Source: Embiotoca jacksoni (taxonomy: Eukaryota; Chordata; Actinopteri; Embiotocidae). Taken from it: 64,000 nt of DNA. Numbering within the stretch: position 1 is the stretch's first letter; every line of letters begins with the position of its first letter. Of the stretch, positions 1 through 10,925 are shown one piece after another. The DNA lies in the NCBI GenBank assembly GCA_022577435.1, contig JAKOON010000041.1, forward strand, positions 1,883,001-1,947,000, written 5' to 3'. The position numbers were made by a program, and so were the translations under genes. Below the pieces are notes generated by a model. That model made no database searches. It was not told where the DNA came from and saw only the letters and a list, made by a program, of their open reading frames with translations.

Positions 1-2380
1 CAGAGTCTGTTGCCATTCCTTGAATTCGTCTGATTTCCTGATTTAATCATCTCTCCAGTTTGTCATTTTCGGTGGCACCATTTGTGCCAACGACCCTTCT
101 TCACCCTCAGATGTTTGTATTCTTGCAGTTTTGCCCGTGTCGCATGAACGTCATCAACACGTCCAATCGCTGGCTGTGAATCGTCCCGACAATGACCTGC
201 TCTATTAACACAATGACTATACAAGCACTTTGTTGATGGTAGCTGGCAGGATAAAATGTTGAATGTGCGGTTCAAGTCATTTGTACATTTGCATTCTCAC
301 ATACACTCTCCAGGGTAACATCTAGATGAGTGTAGGGTTGCGGTGCAGGTGTGAAAACATGGTATAATTGGCCATGAGTTGTGCTTGGCCGGCCTGCCCA
401 TGAAAATACCAACCTGTGCTAAAAAAAAGAGAGCCTTCCCCAAACTTCAAACACTCCTTTCTCACCTCGCAGCTGGACACTCGCTGAATAAAGTGTGTGT
501 GAATGTTGGATTGTGAGTTTCTGAAAAGATGTTGCATCCTTTATGGGTTTGGAAAACTGAACGAATGCCTCAGTTTGAGTTGTACTGCAGTTAGCATCTG
601 AAATTTGCAAGTGGGCAGTCATAGCTGAAGATCATTCAGTGTTGAGGAGTTTAATGAGATCTGCGTTGGTTTTGTTCGTATCTGTCTGTAGTGATTTAAT
701 GCAACAAAATGGAAGTACTTTTCTTAAATTTTACTTTTCTACATTAAAATCAGGTGAGAAGGACGGTAGTTTGATTTTGAACGACCTGTGAATTAGCTGG
801 CAGTTTAATTCATGAAAGACTCTTTTTTTTGGCATGCAGCTCCAACTCCAGGATGAGATGAGGAGTCAGAGAACAAAGGTCAAATCTGAATTAAGATCGA
901 AGTAGTCCAGGAAAAAGGAGAGATCCTCTGATGCTTTTTCTCTTTAAAACCTTGAGGTGATAATTACAGCCTCTTGAGGAAATCCCATGAAGAGAGATGA
1001 AGAGATGCAGAGCTTTGAGGCTTCATTAGCCTCCGTTCAAGAAGGAAACAGACATGAGGAGCAGCAAAGACCCACAAACTACTGCAGGTTCAAATTAAAG
1101 AGTGGGACACTGCCAGTCAGTCATATTACAGGCCATGTATCTCTAACACACACACACACACACACACAGAAACCCCTTAACGTTCACCACCGCCTTCCAA
1201 GTTAAGTTCTAGAACTATGAAATTGTCAGAGCCGACACTATTGTTGTTCCTCCGCCTGTCAGTCAGCCATCAGATAAAAGCGGCAGATATTTTCCTTTTC
1301 CTGCCCGGCCTCGCTCTTGACCTTCACCGCGGTGCCGAGGCCCCCCAGCTGAGGGATGCAATATTCTCTATAGGTGCGTATCAACTGCCAAGACCACTTT
1401 TAAAGGTTCTTACCACCCTGAACCAGCTCACCTGCAAACTACAAAGAGCAAGAATTTTCAATCACAGGTCTCGGATGCAGTGGCCTTCGTCTCCATGGCC
1501 CCTGGGCACTTCTGCACACGGCTGACCCTTCAGCTCCGTGGTGGGATCGCTTCAAAGCAGAGCGAAGACAGACACATCTCTCAGACACTCTGACAAATAC
1601 AACACACGCCTGTGCGTTAACCCGTGTGAAAATGCTCGCACAGAAAGAAGCAGAAGAGTCATGAAGACGGCTCTGAAGATGTGGAATAATTATAGGAATT
1701 ATAAATGGAGCTGACATATTTAGTCAAACACTTTCTCTTTGTTGATACTCGCTAATGATGATTTATGATCATAGATCGTTAATGCGCACACAGTGATTTA
1801 TCACAGCCCTAAAAACTGCAAGACTCACTAACTCAGATTATTAGATTAATATTTTATAACAGTAATTAGGGCAGCATGGGCTGCTGAGGGAGCTAAGACT
1901 AAAACCCTGCTGAGAAAAGGCAAATCGAAGTTACACTTCACGATGACGGGCTTCATTTGGAAAAGCTGCCCCCAGTAAACTGTTAAAGCATCGTTGTTAT
2001 GCTCATGGGTCTTGAGCTGGTAGGATTGACCATTGTTCTTTTTGGTGGCGTATTCATTAAACAGAGTTTGCAGGTAGAACACAGACATACGTGAAATAAA
2101 GGTCCTCCTGAATTGTGGAAATGAAAGTTCAGACAAAATATTGATGCTTTCATGTTTCAGAAGTTTTATCTGAGCATCTACAACAGAAAAATTGACACGA
2201 CAAAAAGAGCAGCGAGTTATTCTCTTCTGAGGATTCATAGCATTCAGCACATTTTGATTACATAACAGGACGTGTACGTGGCTGCCACACAGAGGGATAG
2301 AAAGACTGATAGACAGTCAATACGAGAGGCAGGAAAAACAATAATGGTTGGAAAAGAGAGGGGGATTAAGGATTGAAGGT
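1..2380. other. Non-coding stretch, no gene recognised
   Basis: No convincing exon, transposon domain or RNA gene is visible. Short open frames lack recognisable motifs and are interrupted in all frames. A CA microsatellite lies at about 1146-1168. The base composition looks like ordinary vertebrate intergenic or intronic DNA. Confidence 0.6.
1146..1168. repeat. (CA)n microsatellite
   Basis: An uninterrupted run of about eleven CA dinucleotides. Confidence 0.95.
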
Positions 2381-2522
2381 GTGTGTGAGTGTGAGAGTGA
2401 GTGAGTGAGTGTGTGTGAGTGTCAAGGTGTGTGTGTGAGTGCGTGTGTGTGTGTGTGTGTGTGTGTATGCCAGTGTGAGTGTGTGAGTGTGTGTGTGCGA
2501 CACACACACATACATACACACA

Positions 2523-2557
<35 letters not shown>

Positions 2558-2560
2558 CTT
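2381..2560. repeat. Compound GT/CA repeat, self-complementary
   Basis: A GTGTGAGT-type tract (about 2381-2500) is followed at once by a CA-rich tract with a short TA core (about 2502-2558). The two halves are inverted relative to each other, so a single strand could fold back over a long distance. Long open frames across it encode only Val/Cys or His/Thr repeats and are not genes. Confidence 0.9.
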
Positions 2561-4050
2561 GACACTTGGCTCCAGCAACAGTATCCAACCGACAGGCCTT
2601 CACTAAAGATTGACATGATGGCTACCAAGGGAGGACAAGTTGAAGGGAGTGCAATGAATAATTGAACAGTGAGACGGAGTCGTAAAGAGAGGGGAGGAAT
2701 GGCAAATTAGTGGATGTACTCTTTTGTTCATGAACTTGTTTTTGGTTCATTATGCATAGTATCCTAACTGAATTTTTCCGTGCACACTGAAGAGTCCCTG
2801 TGCTTTGCCACTCAAGACCCCAAAAGGAGGCTATGTTTGATGAATGGAGAAGCTGGTGATCTGCTGCTGATCAGGGAGACGAGGCAAGCTGAGCACAGCT
2901 CCTTCTATTGAGAAAGAAAATAACATTCTTAATACACTCCCTGAATCTATGTTTTTACAAACTGAAAGTCTTGGGGGAGGAAATGTGTAAACTTCAGCAC
3001 CAAAGACGTGTTTGGGAATAGCCCAAACCATAGGGGGCGCCACAGATACCAAAAAAGTGTTCCCACAGCCCTGCTGAACAGAATCCCATCAAATTTAGTG
3101 AACATGGTCGGCAGTCAAGTATTAACTGATGGGGGCGGCTTGTTCATCACTGTGTTATGTGTTGCTGTAATTTGCAAACAGCGGGCGACATGAAACTTGG
3201 TACCATAACTGGACATGATTTCCTTATACTTTCCAAGAAATATGATTACAGTCAACTCGAGGGTGGTTCCATAAATAAGAGTCAAAAAAGTAAAAACGGT
3301 GAAAAGGAAATGACACCGCGCAGTAACAGGTAACGCACACGCGTGTCCATATGAACGGATTAGAGCAGCCAAACTGCCTGAGGAGACGGTTCTGTTTGTG
3401 TCCCACGTCATTCCCAGCTACAATGCACAGTGAAACAATGTGTGATCCCATTTTTACTGTATGATCGTAGTAGAAGACACTTTACCAGGTTAGGGGCGGA
3501 GTTTTCTTCTCTGCTCTCTCTCCACTCACAAAAACGTGTGTAACTCGGGAACTGATGATGAATTTGTACCAGTTACTCATCAGGGTTTGATCTTTCTGCT
3601 GCTCCGTGCACGTCACGGTGCTGTGCTCCGTGCACCGGCATGACCAGTAGTTTCTGAACTTGTTGATTTATCCTCGTATCTTCATTTGGAACTATGTTCA
3701 ACGGAGATAATATTCACTGTTTGAGACTAATCACAGAACATCTCCTTTTGTAACCTCAATAAATCATGTTATTAACTCCAAACCTCTTTATTGAATAACT
3801 GTGACTCAACCTTCCCTGTTGCACACAGTACGTACTATAACAGTGTCCTGTAAGTCTCTCTGTCTAAACAATCTCCATCCTCAGCCATGTCCTGGTCCAC
3901 AGACAACCAGCAATGGTGTTTTGGGCCGTTGAGATTACCATGGCAACCCCCCATCCCTGTCAACCTCTTTCATGTACTGAGATGAAATGCTTCCATCAAG
4001 AGAACATCAGGCGACACACACATACACAAAGAATGATCCGTTCTGTTCTG
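2561..4050. other. Non-coding stretch
   Basis: No gene recognised. The part near 3030-3060 (a GGGGGCGCC motif) resembles sequence often found in fish interspersed repeats, but I cannot define element ends. Confidence 0.5.
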
Positions 4051-4051
4051 A

Positions 4052-4092
4052 ACAGTCAGTGTACCTAATAAAATGGCAACTGAGTGTATGTA
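4052..4092. repeat. Possible terminal fragment of a fish DNA transposon
   Basis: The phrase 'gtgtacctaataaaatggca' followed by 'ctgagtgtatg' resembles the end of a repeat common in teleosts. No partner end or duplication is visible nearby, so this is a weak call. Confidence 0.3.
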
Positions 4093-4336
4093 CATGGAGC
4101 AGGAGGACGCTGTAACTTTGGGGTGAAACTATTCCAAGTTACAGTGCAGACACTGTTTTTTGACCACTGGTATGTGAACACTTGTGATGTCACCATGGAC
4201 CTGTAACTTGAGTGGAGAACGCACATCAAACTCATTGATTCAATATTCGGACCTGCAGCCGGATACACACATGCAAGCAGGCCACAGCTGAAAGACATGT
4301 CGGACACACAGGCCAGAACGGCCAGCTGTTACTCAC

Positions 4337-4337
<1 letters not shown>

Positions 4338-4372
<35 letters not shown>

Positions 4373-4483
4373 ATATGTGTGTGTGTGTGTGCATGTGTGT
4401 ATGTGTGTGTGTATATGTGTGTGTGTGTGTGCATGTATGTGTGTATGTGTGTGTGCATGCGTGTGTGTGTGTGTGTGCATGTT
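4338..4483. repeat. (GT)n microsatellite, interrupted
   Basis: A GT-rich tract with GCAT and TATG interruptions spans about 145 bp. Frames through it on both strands give Val/Cys or His/Thr repeats only. Confidence 0.95.
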
Positions 4484-5086
4484 AAACATTGAGTAGGTAC
4501 AGTACACCTCGATATTCCAGCTTACAGGCTCGATAGGATCAATACTTTTCATCATATGCTGAGAAAACATTGATTTCTTTCATGCCCAACTCGTTGGACA
4601 ATGAGTCTTCAGAGGCAATTACGGTTTGAGAGGGAGGAGATGGTGTGAGATCAACGAGGAAGGTATCCTGAGGCTTGGGACACTTTCTTACCTCTACTAG
4701 TGGAAAACATGCTGTGTGGGATGTTGTGGAAACCCAGAGGGCCACGGCCAAATGCTTTGTAATTATTTTGTGTGGACTAAAATTTGGTGTGATGGATAAA
4801 TGCGATTCATGTATTTTCCAAGCACATTACAATTTTGTAGATTCAATGTAATTAAGCATGAAAACAATCATCTCACTTTCCTAGTTAATTTAAAAATATT
4901 TTGTCAGAAAACCCATTTCTCATGTATTTGTGCATGCTAAATCAAAATTTATTTTCAGACATTTTTTTTCCGTTTTGTTCCAAACACAGAAATGAAAAAG
5001 CAGTTCCAAGGATAAAGGAGCGCCTCTATGTTGAATGACTATTGATGGACACTAAATATAGACACAAATTAAACATGTACACAGTG
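4484..5086. other. Non-coding stretch
   Basis: AT-rich DNA without a recognisable gene or repeat boundary. Confidence 0.5.
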
Positions 5087-5275
5087 TTGGAGAGTAACTA
5101 GTTACATGAAACAGTTATGGAATTAAATTACAAAATATGTAATTGAATTACAGTTGCTATTAAAAATGTTGGTGATTAAAAACTTGTTACATCCACGTGT
5201 ACTCCTTTCGTTAAAATGCCTACATTCAATTACATGTATTTCAAGTGTAAAATCACCATCAAGCATGGTCTAAAA
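5087..5275. mobile_element. hAT-like MITE remnant (tentative)
   Basis: Begins 'cagtgttggagagtaactag' and continues with alternating 'gttac', 'taattacaa' and 'aattacagtt' words. This resembles a class of non-autonomous fish hAT elements whose termini read CAGTGTTGG and are rich in GTTAC/GTAAC. I cannot find a matching right terminus or 8-bp duplication, so it may be a half element. Confidence 0.4.
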
Positions 5276-5520
5276 ACACTTCACAATCACAACATAATAC
5301 AAAGAAAAATAAAATAACCAAAACCACATTAAAAGCATCAATAATTGAAATAGAATGGTAACATGAGTGTAACATAGATCTGTTACCGCCGTGGGTTTTC
5401 CTCAGCACAATGAAACCAATACGATCTGGTCCAGTTTTCAGTGTTTTATTATCACCACCATCCACTGTTACAGTCCGTGTGCTCTGCTACCGTGCCTCCG
5501 AGCGCACCCGCAGCGTCTGC

Positions 5521-5548
5521 CTGTCTGTCTGTCTGTCTGTCTGTCTGT
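5521..5548. repeat. (CTGT)n microsatellite
   Basis: Seven perfect CTGT tetranucleotides. Confidence 0.95.
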
Positions 5549-5849
5549 CCTTCGGCCTCTCTGCCTCTCTGCCACTCGGCCCGTCCGTGTCTCCAGCTCT
5601 TCCTCCAGTGTGTCACTACTGATTGTTATATGGGGAGAGACACCATCATTGATAGGATTCAGCTGGGGCTAATTAAGCCTCTTCCAGCCACCATTCCCTG
5701 AACCTCAAACCTCCGCCTGCTTTGACCAGATCTAAGTCTGGCGCAACCAGCACAGAGACAGTTTTTGTGGCTTCAGGGACAGAGCACATGAACAGACAGA
5801 TCCAAAATCTGTCAGACAGTAAATCATTACAACTTTTCTGATTGCAATT

Positions 5850-6299
5850 CAGTTAATCAGTTTATTTATTAACACCACAACATCACTTTATTTATCAACA
5901 CCTCAGCATCACTTTATTTATTAACACACAACATCACTTTATTCATTAACACCACAACATCACTTTATCTATTAACACACAACATCACTTTATTCATTAA
6001 CACACAACATCACTTTATCTATTAACACACAACATCACTTTATTTAGGTTTTTCTCCCTTAAAGAGGAGGGGTTTTTTCCCTCCTAACTTATGTGGGAAT
6101 TTTTGAATTGTTGGTTTCTCTGTATAATATTGTAAAGTCTTGCTGTAAGGACTTTAACGTGTTAAGTGCCATGAAATAACCTATGTTGTGATTTGGCACT
6201 ATATAAATAAAGTTGAATTTAATTGAATTAACACAACAACATCACTTTATTCATTAGCACCAGAACATCACTTTATTTATTAACACCACAACATCAGTG
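5850..6299. repeat. 26-bp-type minisatellite (TTTATTTATTAACAC family)
   Basis: Tandem units of the form 'aacaccacaacatcacttta' plus 'tttatt', each about 24-26 bp and varying by small indels. The array is interrupted by a LINE tail at about 6046-6228 and resumes after it. The same array type, with about 45 bp of similar right flank, occurs at 63149-63600, so the unit is dispersed, not purely local. Confidence 0.85.
6046..6228 (+). mobile_element. L2-like LINE 3' end inserted in the minisatellite
   Basis: Sequence from 'aggtttttctcccttaaaga' through 'gtgatttggcactatataaa' to 'aagttgaatttaattgaatt' matches the remembered 3' UTR and TTGAA-type tail of fish L2/Maui-like LINEs. It is severely 5' truncated, as usual for target-primed insertions. 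The array continues on both sides, so the insertion came after the array formed. Confidence 0.65.
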
Positions 6300-8999
6300 A
6301 CGTTTGGAGCACGTTGCTTTTCATCAGTGTTGTTAATAAATGAGTTGCATCGGGAGCTTTAAGTGTGAATAATTTATTTCTGTTTACTCCTCAACATGGT
6401 TCCAGCTCCTGACTTCACTGTATTGATGAGTGTTCTTTGGTCACTTTGTCATTTAATTAATGTCAGTGTTCATATGATGCAGGTTTTTGTGTTACATCTT
6501 TGAGCCGCTTTCTACGCTGGATAGCGGTTGGCATAAAACCATGAAAAGAATAATTTTCTACCTCGTCCAATATCATTTAAACATCATCAGCCCATGGAGG
6601 CCTGAGCCTCCAGACAAGTATGTCAGTTTCCTCCTCCGTAAAGTTTGAATGGCAGCGCCGCTCTGCTCCTTTTTCATTCATAAAAAACTAACAGTAAGCT
6701 TCATCGCAGTGGTTTTAAAGGGGATGAGAGGAACTGATTTGATTGGCCATGATTGAAGTCAGCTGTGGCACACCTAATTATCTGTTCCTCCTATTTCATA
6801 ACTGTTCCGCGTTCTGCTGGAATTGCGCCTTGAGCTTGTTTTCACCAAAGTATCAAACAAGTTGGCCACACCTAATTGCACCCCAGCACACCTGCAACTG
6901 TATTGCGCTTGTGGTGCACCTTGGTGGATGAAAATAGGGATGACAGATTCTCTCTGATCTCAGTGTCAGACCAATTTCCAGGCATTCTTACAAATGTTTT
7001 TGAATGTGCTTTCCCTTCGTCTTACAGGTAGCCAGTCAGAGCAGCTCCAACTTGGTACTGGTTAACAGAAATGCAACCCTGCAGGCTGAACTGCTTCACC
7101 GGCTCAACCAGCAAAATCCAACAAGATAAAACTTTAAAACATTCATGTCCAATACTGACTAGTGGTATCACACTTAGAGCCATCTACTCTTGTTTAGCAG
7201 GTCAGAAGACATTTTTGCGGGGAGTCATCATTTATCCCGATAACTGGACCATACACACACCTAATAGTAGTAAATTAATTCTTATATTTGAAAACAAATG
7301 CTAATGAGTCCTAATTTGGACTTCAAATGTCCAAGTGTCAGAGTGACTATCATCCAAGAAACATACTGCAAGCCACTACTGTGATTCCATACAATGTCAT
7401 TATGTGCACTGGATAACTTGTAATATTTGATTTCACAGGAGAACAAAGCATATTTGAGAAAAGGCCAGAGAACAGCAGCCATGTAGAAAATGTGCTGCAT
7501 GGAGAATCAGGCTGCAGGACAGGAGCTGCTGCAGCTGCAGTCTGACTGATGAAACGGGTAAATCATCAGGACATATTCATATGTTGATAGAGAAAGGGCT
7601 CAGTTCATGGCAAATTGCCTCCGGGCCATACGTTACCTGGAAGCTACATTTCACATACACCCTCATGGACAGAGATACACACACTAATGCTTCAGAGGAA
7701 AAGGGCCAAAACTTCACATCGGTTGGGTTTTTGATTTCCTGCAGGGTCAGCAAGCCTGCGCCTCCAAACCTTTGATGATGAATGACCGTCCACTCACCTA
7801 AAATGGGAAATTTTTCAAAGAAATGCGGTAATTGACTCATTTTTCACAAAGCGATTGAACAGAAAGAGTTTTTTTCCTGACAGGACAGCAGATCAAACAG
7901 AACCTCCAGCCAAGGACGTCTGCAGCCGTTGCCATAATTGTCACTGCCTCCGCTGACTTATACATGAACAATATGTTGTGTGGGCTGTTGGTCCTTGTTG
8001 CAGAGGCGAGATACAGCAGCGAGCCATGGCATGTTGCTGGTCTTATTGCTGATGATGGTTCCGTATTGTTTGAGTCTTTTTTTGCCCACATATACAAACC
8101 CAAGAAGAACAACAACAAAGGTTTATTTTCATCTGAATATACAAGCTGGTCTCTGTTCTGTTCTATAGAAGTCTTAATTCACAGAGCATTTCAGTCACTG
8201 TGTATGGCTGCCAATTGTAGTTCACATAACTAAAGTATTTTTATGAAATTATCTGAAATTATAGATGATATCTGAAAACACCTTCAGGCTAGCTTGACCG
8301 CAACAGGGGGGGCGGAGCTATAAAGAGTGTCTGACAGTGAGTGAGTAAAAGATTAAAGTTACACTGCAGGTTGGCCGAATGTTGCGACTTTTTAAATTAA
8401 AAGTCCTCCAGTTTCACACAAGAGCCAGCTATATACGAGGTTTACACTTACACACGTTTCCAATCAAAGGGGAAACACTGAATTTCCAGAGTTAAATCCA
8501 ATATTAGAAGGATTTATTTGACACTTTTCAAACCAGTTTTGCCAAACACAAGTTGTGTGCACTGCAGGATGCCATTAGGGAACATCTGTGTACTTGTAGA
8601 TGCAGAATAATTTATTACGACGGTCTACATTCATGCAAATGAATAGTATTCTTTGTATTACGACACTTACACATTCATGTCTATACTGTGTACATTTGCA
8701 CCAGAACATTTTTTTTGGTGCTATTTTTGTGAATTTTTATTTATATACCACCCGTCTTGTGGTTTTTGGTTGTTATGCACTAATATAAGACAAACCATTG
8801 AATTTGAAAACTTACATAGCAATTAATTTGGAGACTTCAGCTGCTTTCTTTAAATAAGCACTGCAACCGTGAACGTATCGAGAAATTACCCAGAGCAGCA
8901 CATATCTGAATCAGTTGGAGGGCCTCTGGTTTCGTGCTGCTTTTATTGGGTCTTGCCGTGCTCTGCATGCATTGTTTTGTTGAGCTCTTTGTTTCAACA
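6300..8999. other. Non-coding stretch
   Basis: No gene recognised over about 2.7 kb. After the minisatellite flank (about 6300-6345) the sequence is AT-rich with only short frames that lack motifs. Frames near 7577-8233 are not supported by any domain. Confidence 0.55.
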
Positions 9000-9001
9000 T
9001 A

Positions 9002-9652
9002 CAGTGCATCCAGAAAGTATTCACAGCGCTTCATTTTTTACACATTTTGTTGTTACAGCCTTATTCCAAAATGGATCAAATTCATTTTTTTCCTCAAAAT
9101 TCTACACGCACAATACTTTGTTGAAGCACCTTTGGCAGAAATTACAGCCTCACGTCTTTTTGAGTATGATGCTATAAGCTTGGCTCCTATTCTTGGGCAG
9201 TTTCTCCCGTTCTTCTTTGCAGGACCTCTCAAGCTCCATCAGGTTGGATGGGGAGCGTCGGTGCTCAGACATCTTCAGATCTCTCCAGAGATGTTCAATC
9301 GGGTTCAAGTCTGGGCTCTGGCTGGGACACTCGAAGACATTCACAGAGTTGTCCCGAAGACACTCCTTTGTTATCTTGGCTGTGTGCTTCGGGTCGTTGT
9401 CCTGTTGGAAGATGAACCTTCATCCCAGTCTGAGGTCCAGAGCGCTCTGGAGAAGGTTTTCATCAAGGATGTCTCTGTACATCGCTGCATTCATCTTTCC
9501 CTCCATCCTGACTAGTCTCCCAGTTCCTGCTGCTGAAAAACATCCCCACAGCATGATGCTGCCACCACCATGCTTCACCGTAGAGATGGTGTTGGCCAGG
9601 TGATGAGCGCTGCCTGGTTTCCTCCAAACATGACGCTTGGCATTCAGGCAAT
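9002..9652 (-). mobile_element. Tc1-like transposon, truncated (family 1)
   Basis: A terminal inverted repeat starts at 9002 ('cagtgcatccagaaagtatt') just after a TA dinucleotide at 9000-9001, as for Tc1/mariner insertions. The transposase reads on the minus strand towards this end. Transposon sequence stops abruptly near 9652, so the second repeat and the N-terminal half of the gene are missing. Confidence 0.85.
9149..9652 (-). pseudogene. Tc1-like transposase remnant, C-terminal half
   Basis: The minus strand encodes the C-terminal DDE catalytic domain of a cut-and-paste transposase. Visible motifs in order are the HVWRKPGSAHH region, TVKHGGGSIMLWGCFSAAGTG, the QQDNDPKHTAKI motif with the second catalytic Asp, and SQSPDLNPIEHLWRDLK with the catalytic Glu. 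The N-terminal DNA-binding domain and first catalytic Asp are missing. An in-frame TGA sits where related copies read LGRRF or LGWRF; a CGA-to-TGA change at a CpG would explain it. The copy is therefore dead. It lies 116 bp from a different Tc1 family at 9768, an independent insertion. Confidence 0.88.
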
Positions 9653-9767
9653 TTGCAATTTAACACAGAACAATCAATACAAAGATTGCTAAAATAATAA
9701 ACCATTGCAATTGCAATGGTGTTCCTGTTATTGTGTACACCCTCAGGGTACACTTAGGATGCACATA

Positions 9768-10925
9768 CACACATGGACAAAATTGTTGGTACCCTTCCAT
9801 TAAAGAAAGAAAAACCCACAATGGTCACTGAAATAACTTGAAACTGACAAAAGTAATAACAAATAAAAAAAATGTACTGAAAAGGAACTAATGGAAATCA
9901 GACATTGCTTTTGAATTGTGGTTCAACAGAATCATTAAAAACAAAAACAAAATAAAATAACAAAATTGCCTGGACAAAAATGATGGTACCTCTAGAAAAA
10001 AATAATTTGACCATAGGGACATGTTAAACTAAGGTGTGTCCTCTAATTAGCATCACAGGTGTCTTCAAACTTGTAATCAGTCAGTCTGTATATTTAAAGG
10101 GTGAAAATTAGTCACTGTGCTGTTTGGTATCATGGTGTGTAGCACACTGAACATGGACCACAGAAAGCTAAGGAGAGAGTTGCTCAGGAGATTAGAAAGA
10201 TAATTACAGACAAGCATGTTAAAGATAAAGGCTATACGACCATCTCCAAGCAGCTTGATGTTCCTGTGACTGCAGTTGCACATATTATTCAGAATTTTAA
10301 GGCCCACAGGACTGTAGCCAACCTCCCTGGACGCGGCCGCAAGAGGAAAATTGATGACAAATTGAAGAGACGGATAATACGAATGGTAACCAAAGAGCCC
10401 AGAACAACTTCCAAAGATATTAGAGGTGAACTCCAAGGTCAAGGTACATCAGTGTCAGATCGCACCATCAGTCGCTGTTTCAACCAATGTGGACTTCATG
10501 GAAGACGACCGAGGAGGACACCACTGTTGAAAACAAATCATAAAAAAGTGAGACTGGAATTTGCCAAAATGCATATTGACAAGCCACAAAGCTTCTGGGA
10601 GAATAGATGAGACCAAACTGGAGCTTTTTGGCAAGTCACATCAGCTCTGTGTTCACAGATGCAAAAATGAAGCATACAAAGAAAAGAACACTGTTCCTAC
10701 TGTGAAACATGGAGGAGGCTTGGTTATGTTCTGGGGCTGCTTTGCTGCATCTGGCACAGGGTGTCTTGAATCTGTGCAGCGTACAATGAAATCTCAAGAC
10801 TATCAAGGCATTCTGGAGCAAAATGTGCTGCCCAGTGTCAGAAAGCTTGGTCTCAGTCGCAGGTCATCGGTCCTCCAACAGGGTAATGACCCAAAACACA
10901 GCTAAAAACACCCAAGAAAGAGAAT
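9768..10925 (+). mobile_element. Tc1-like transposon, 3'-truncated (family 2)
   Basis: The left terminus follows a TA at 9766-9767 and reads 'cacacatggacaaaattgtt'. An inner directly repeated site, 'cctggacaaaaatgatggta', lies at about 9970-9990, giving the IR/DR arrangement of many fish Tc1 elements. Recognisable transposon sequence ends near 10925 and no right repeat follows. Confidence 0.82.
10132..10922 (+). pseudogene. Tc1-like transposase remnant (family 2)
   Basis: A plus-strand cut-and-paste transposase with a paired-like helix-turn-helix region (KGYTTISKQLDVPVTAVAHII, about 10218-10290), a GRGRKRKID linker, a second helix-turn-helix (about 10380-10500), then WENR/DETKLELFGKS with the first catalytic Asp, VKHGGGLVMFWGCFAASGTG, and the second Asp in the QQGNDPKH block. 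There are at least three defects. A frame change lies just after the ATG at 10132, where the true frame meets a TAG at 10140. Another is near 10605 between WENR and DETK. A one-base loss near 10903 turns the frame into a stop after NDPKHS. The canonical first Asp of QQDND reads Gly here. The part with the catalytic Glu is absent. Confidence 0.85.

Noticed and set aside
2244..2665. Several open frames of 60-119 codons on both strands
   Set aside because: They translate the GT/CA tract into Val/Cys or His/Thr repeats. Frames in simple repeats stay open in every register and show no domain.
4232..4570. 112-codon minus-strand frame of His/Thr repeats
   Set aside because: A GT/CA microsatellite artefact, as above.
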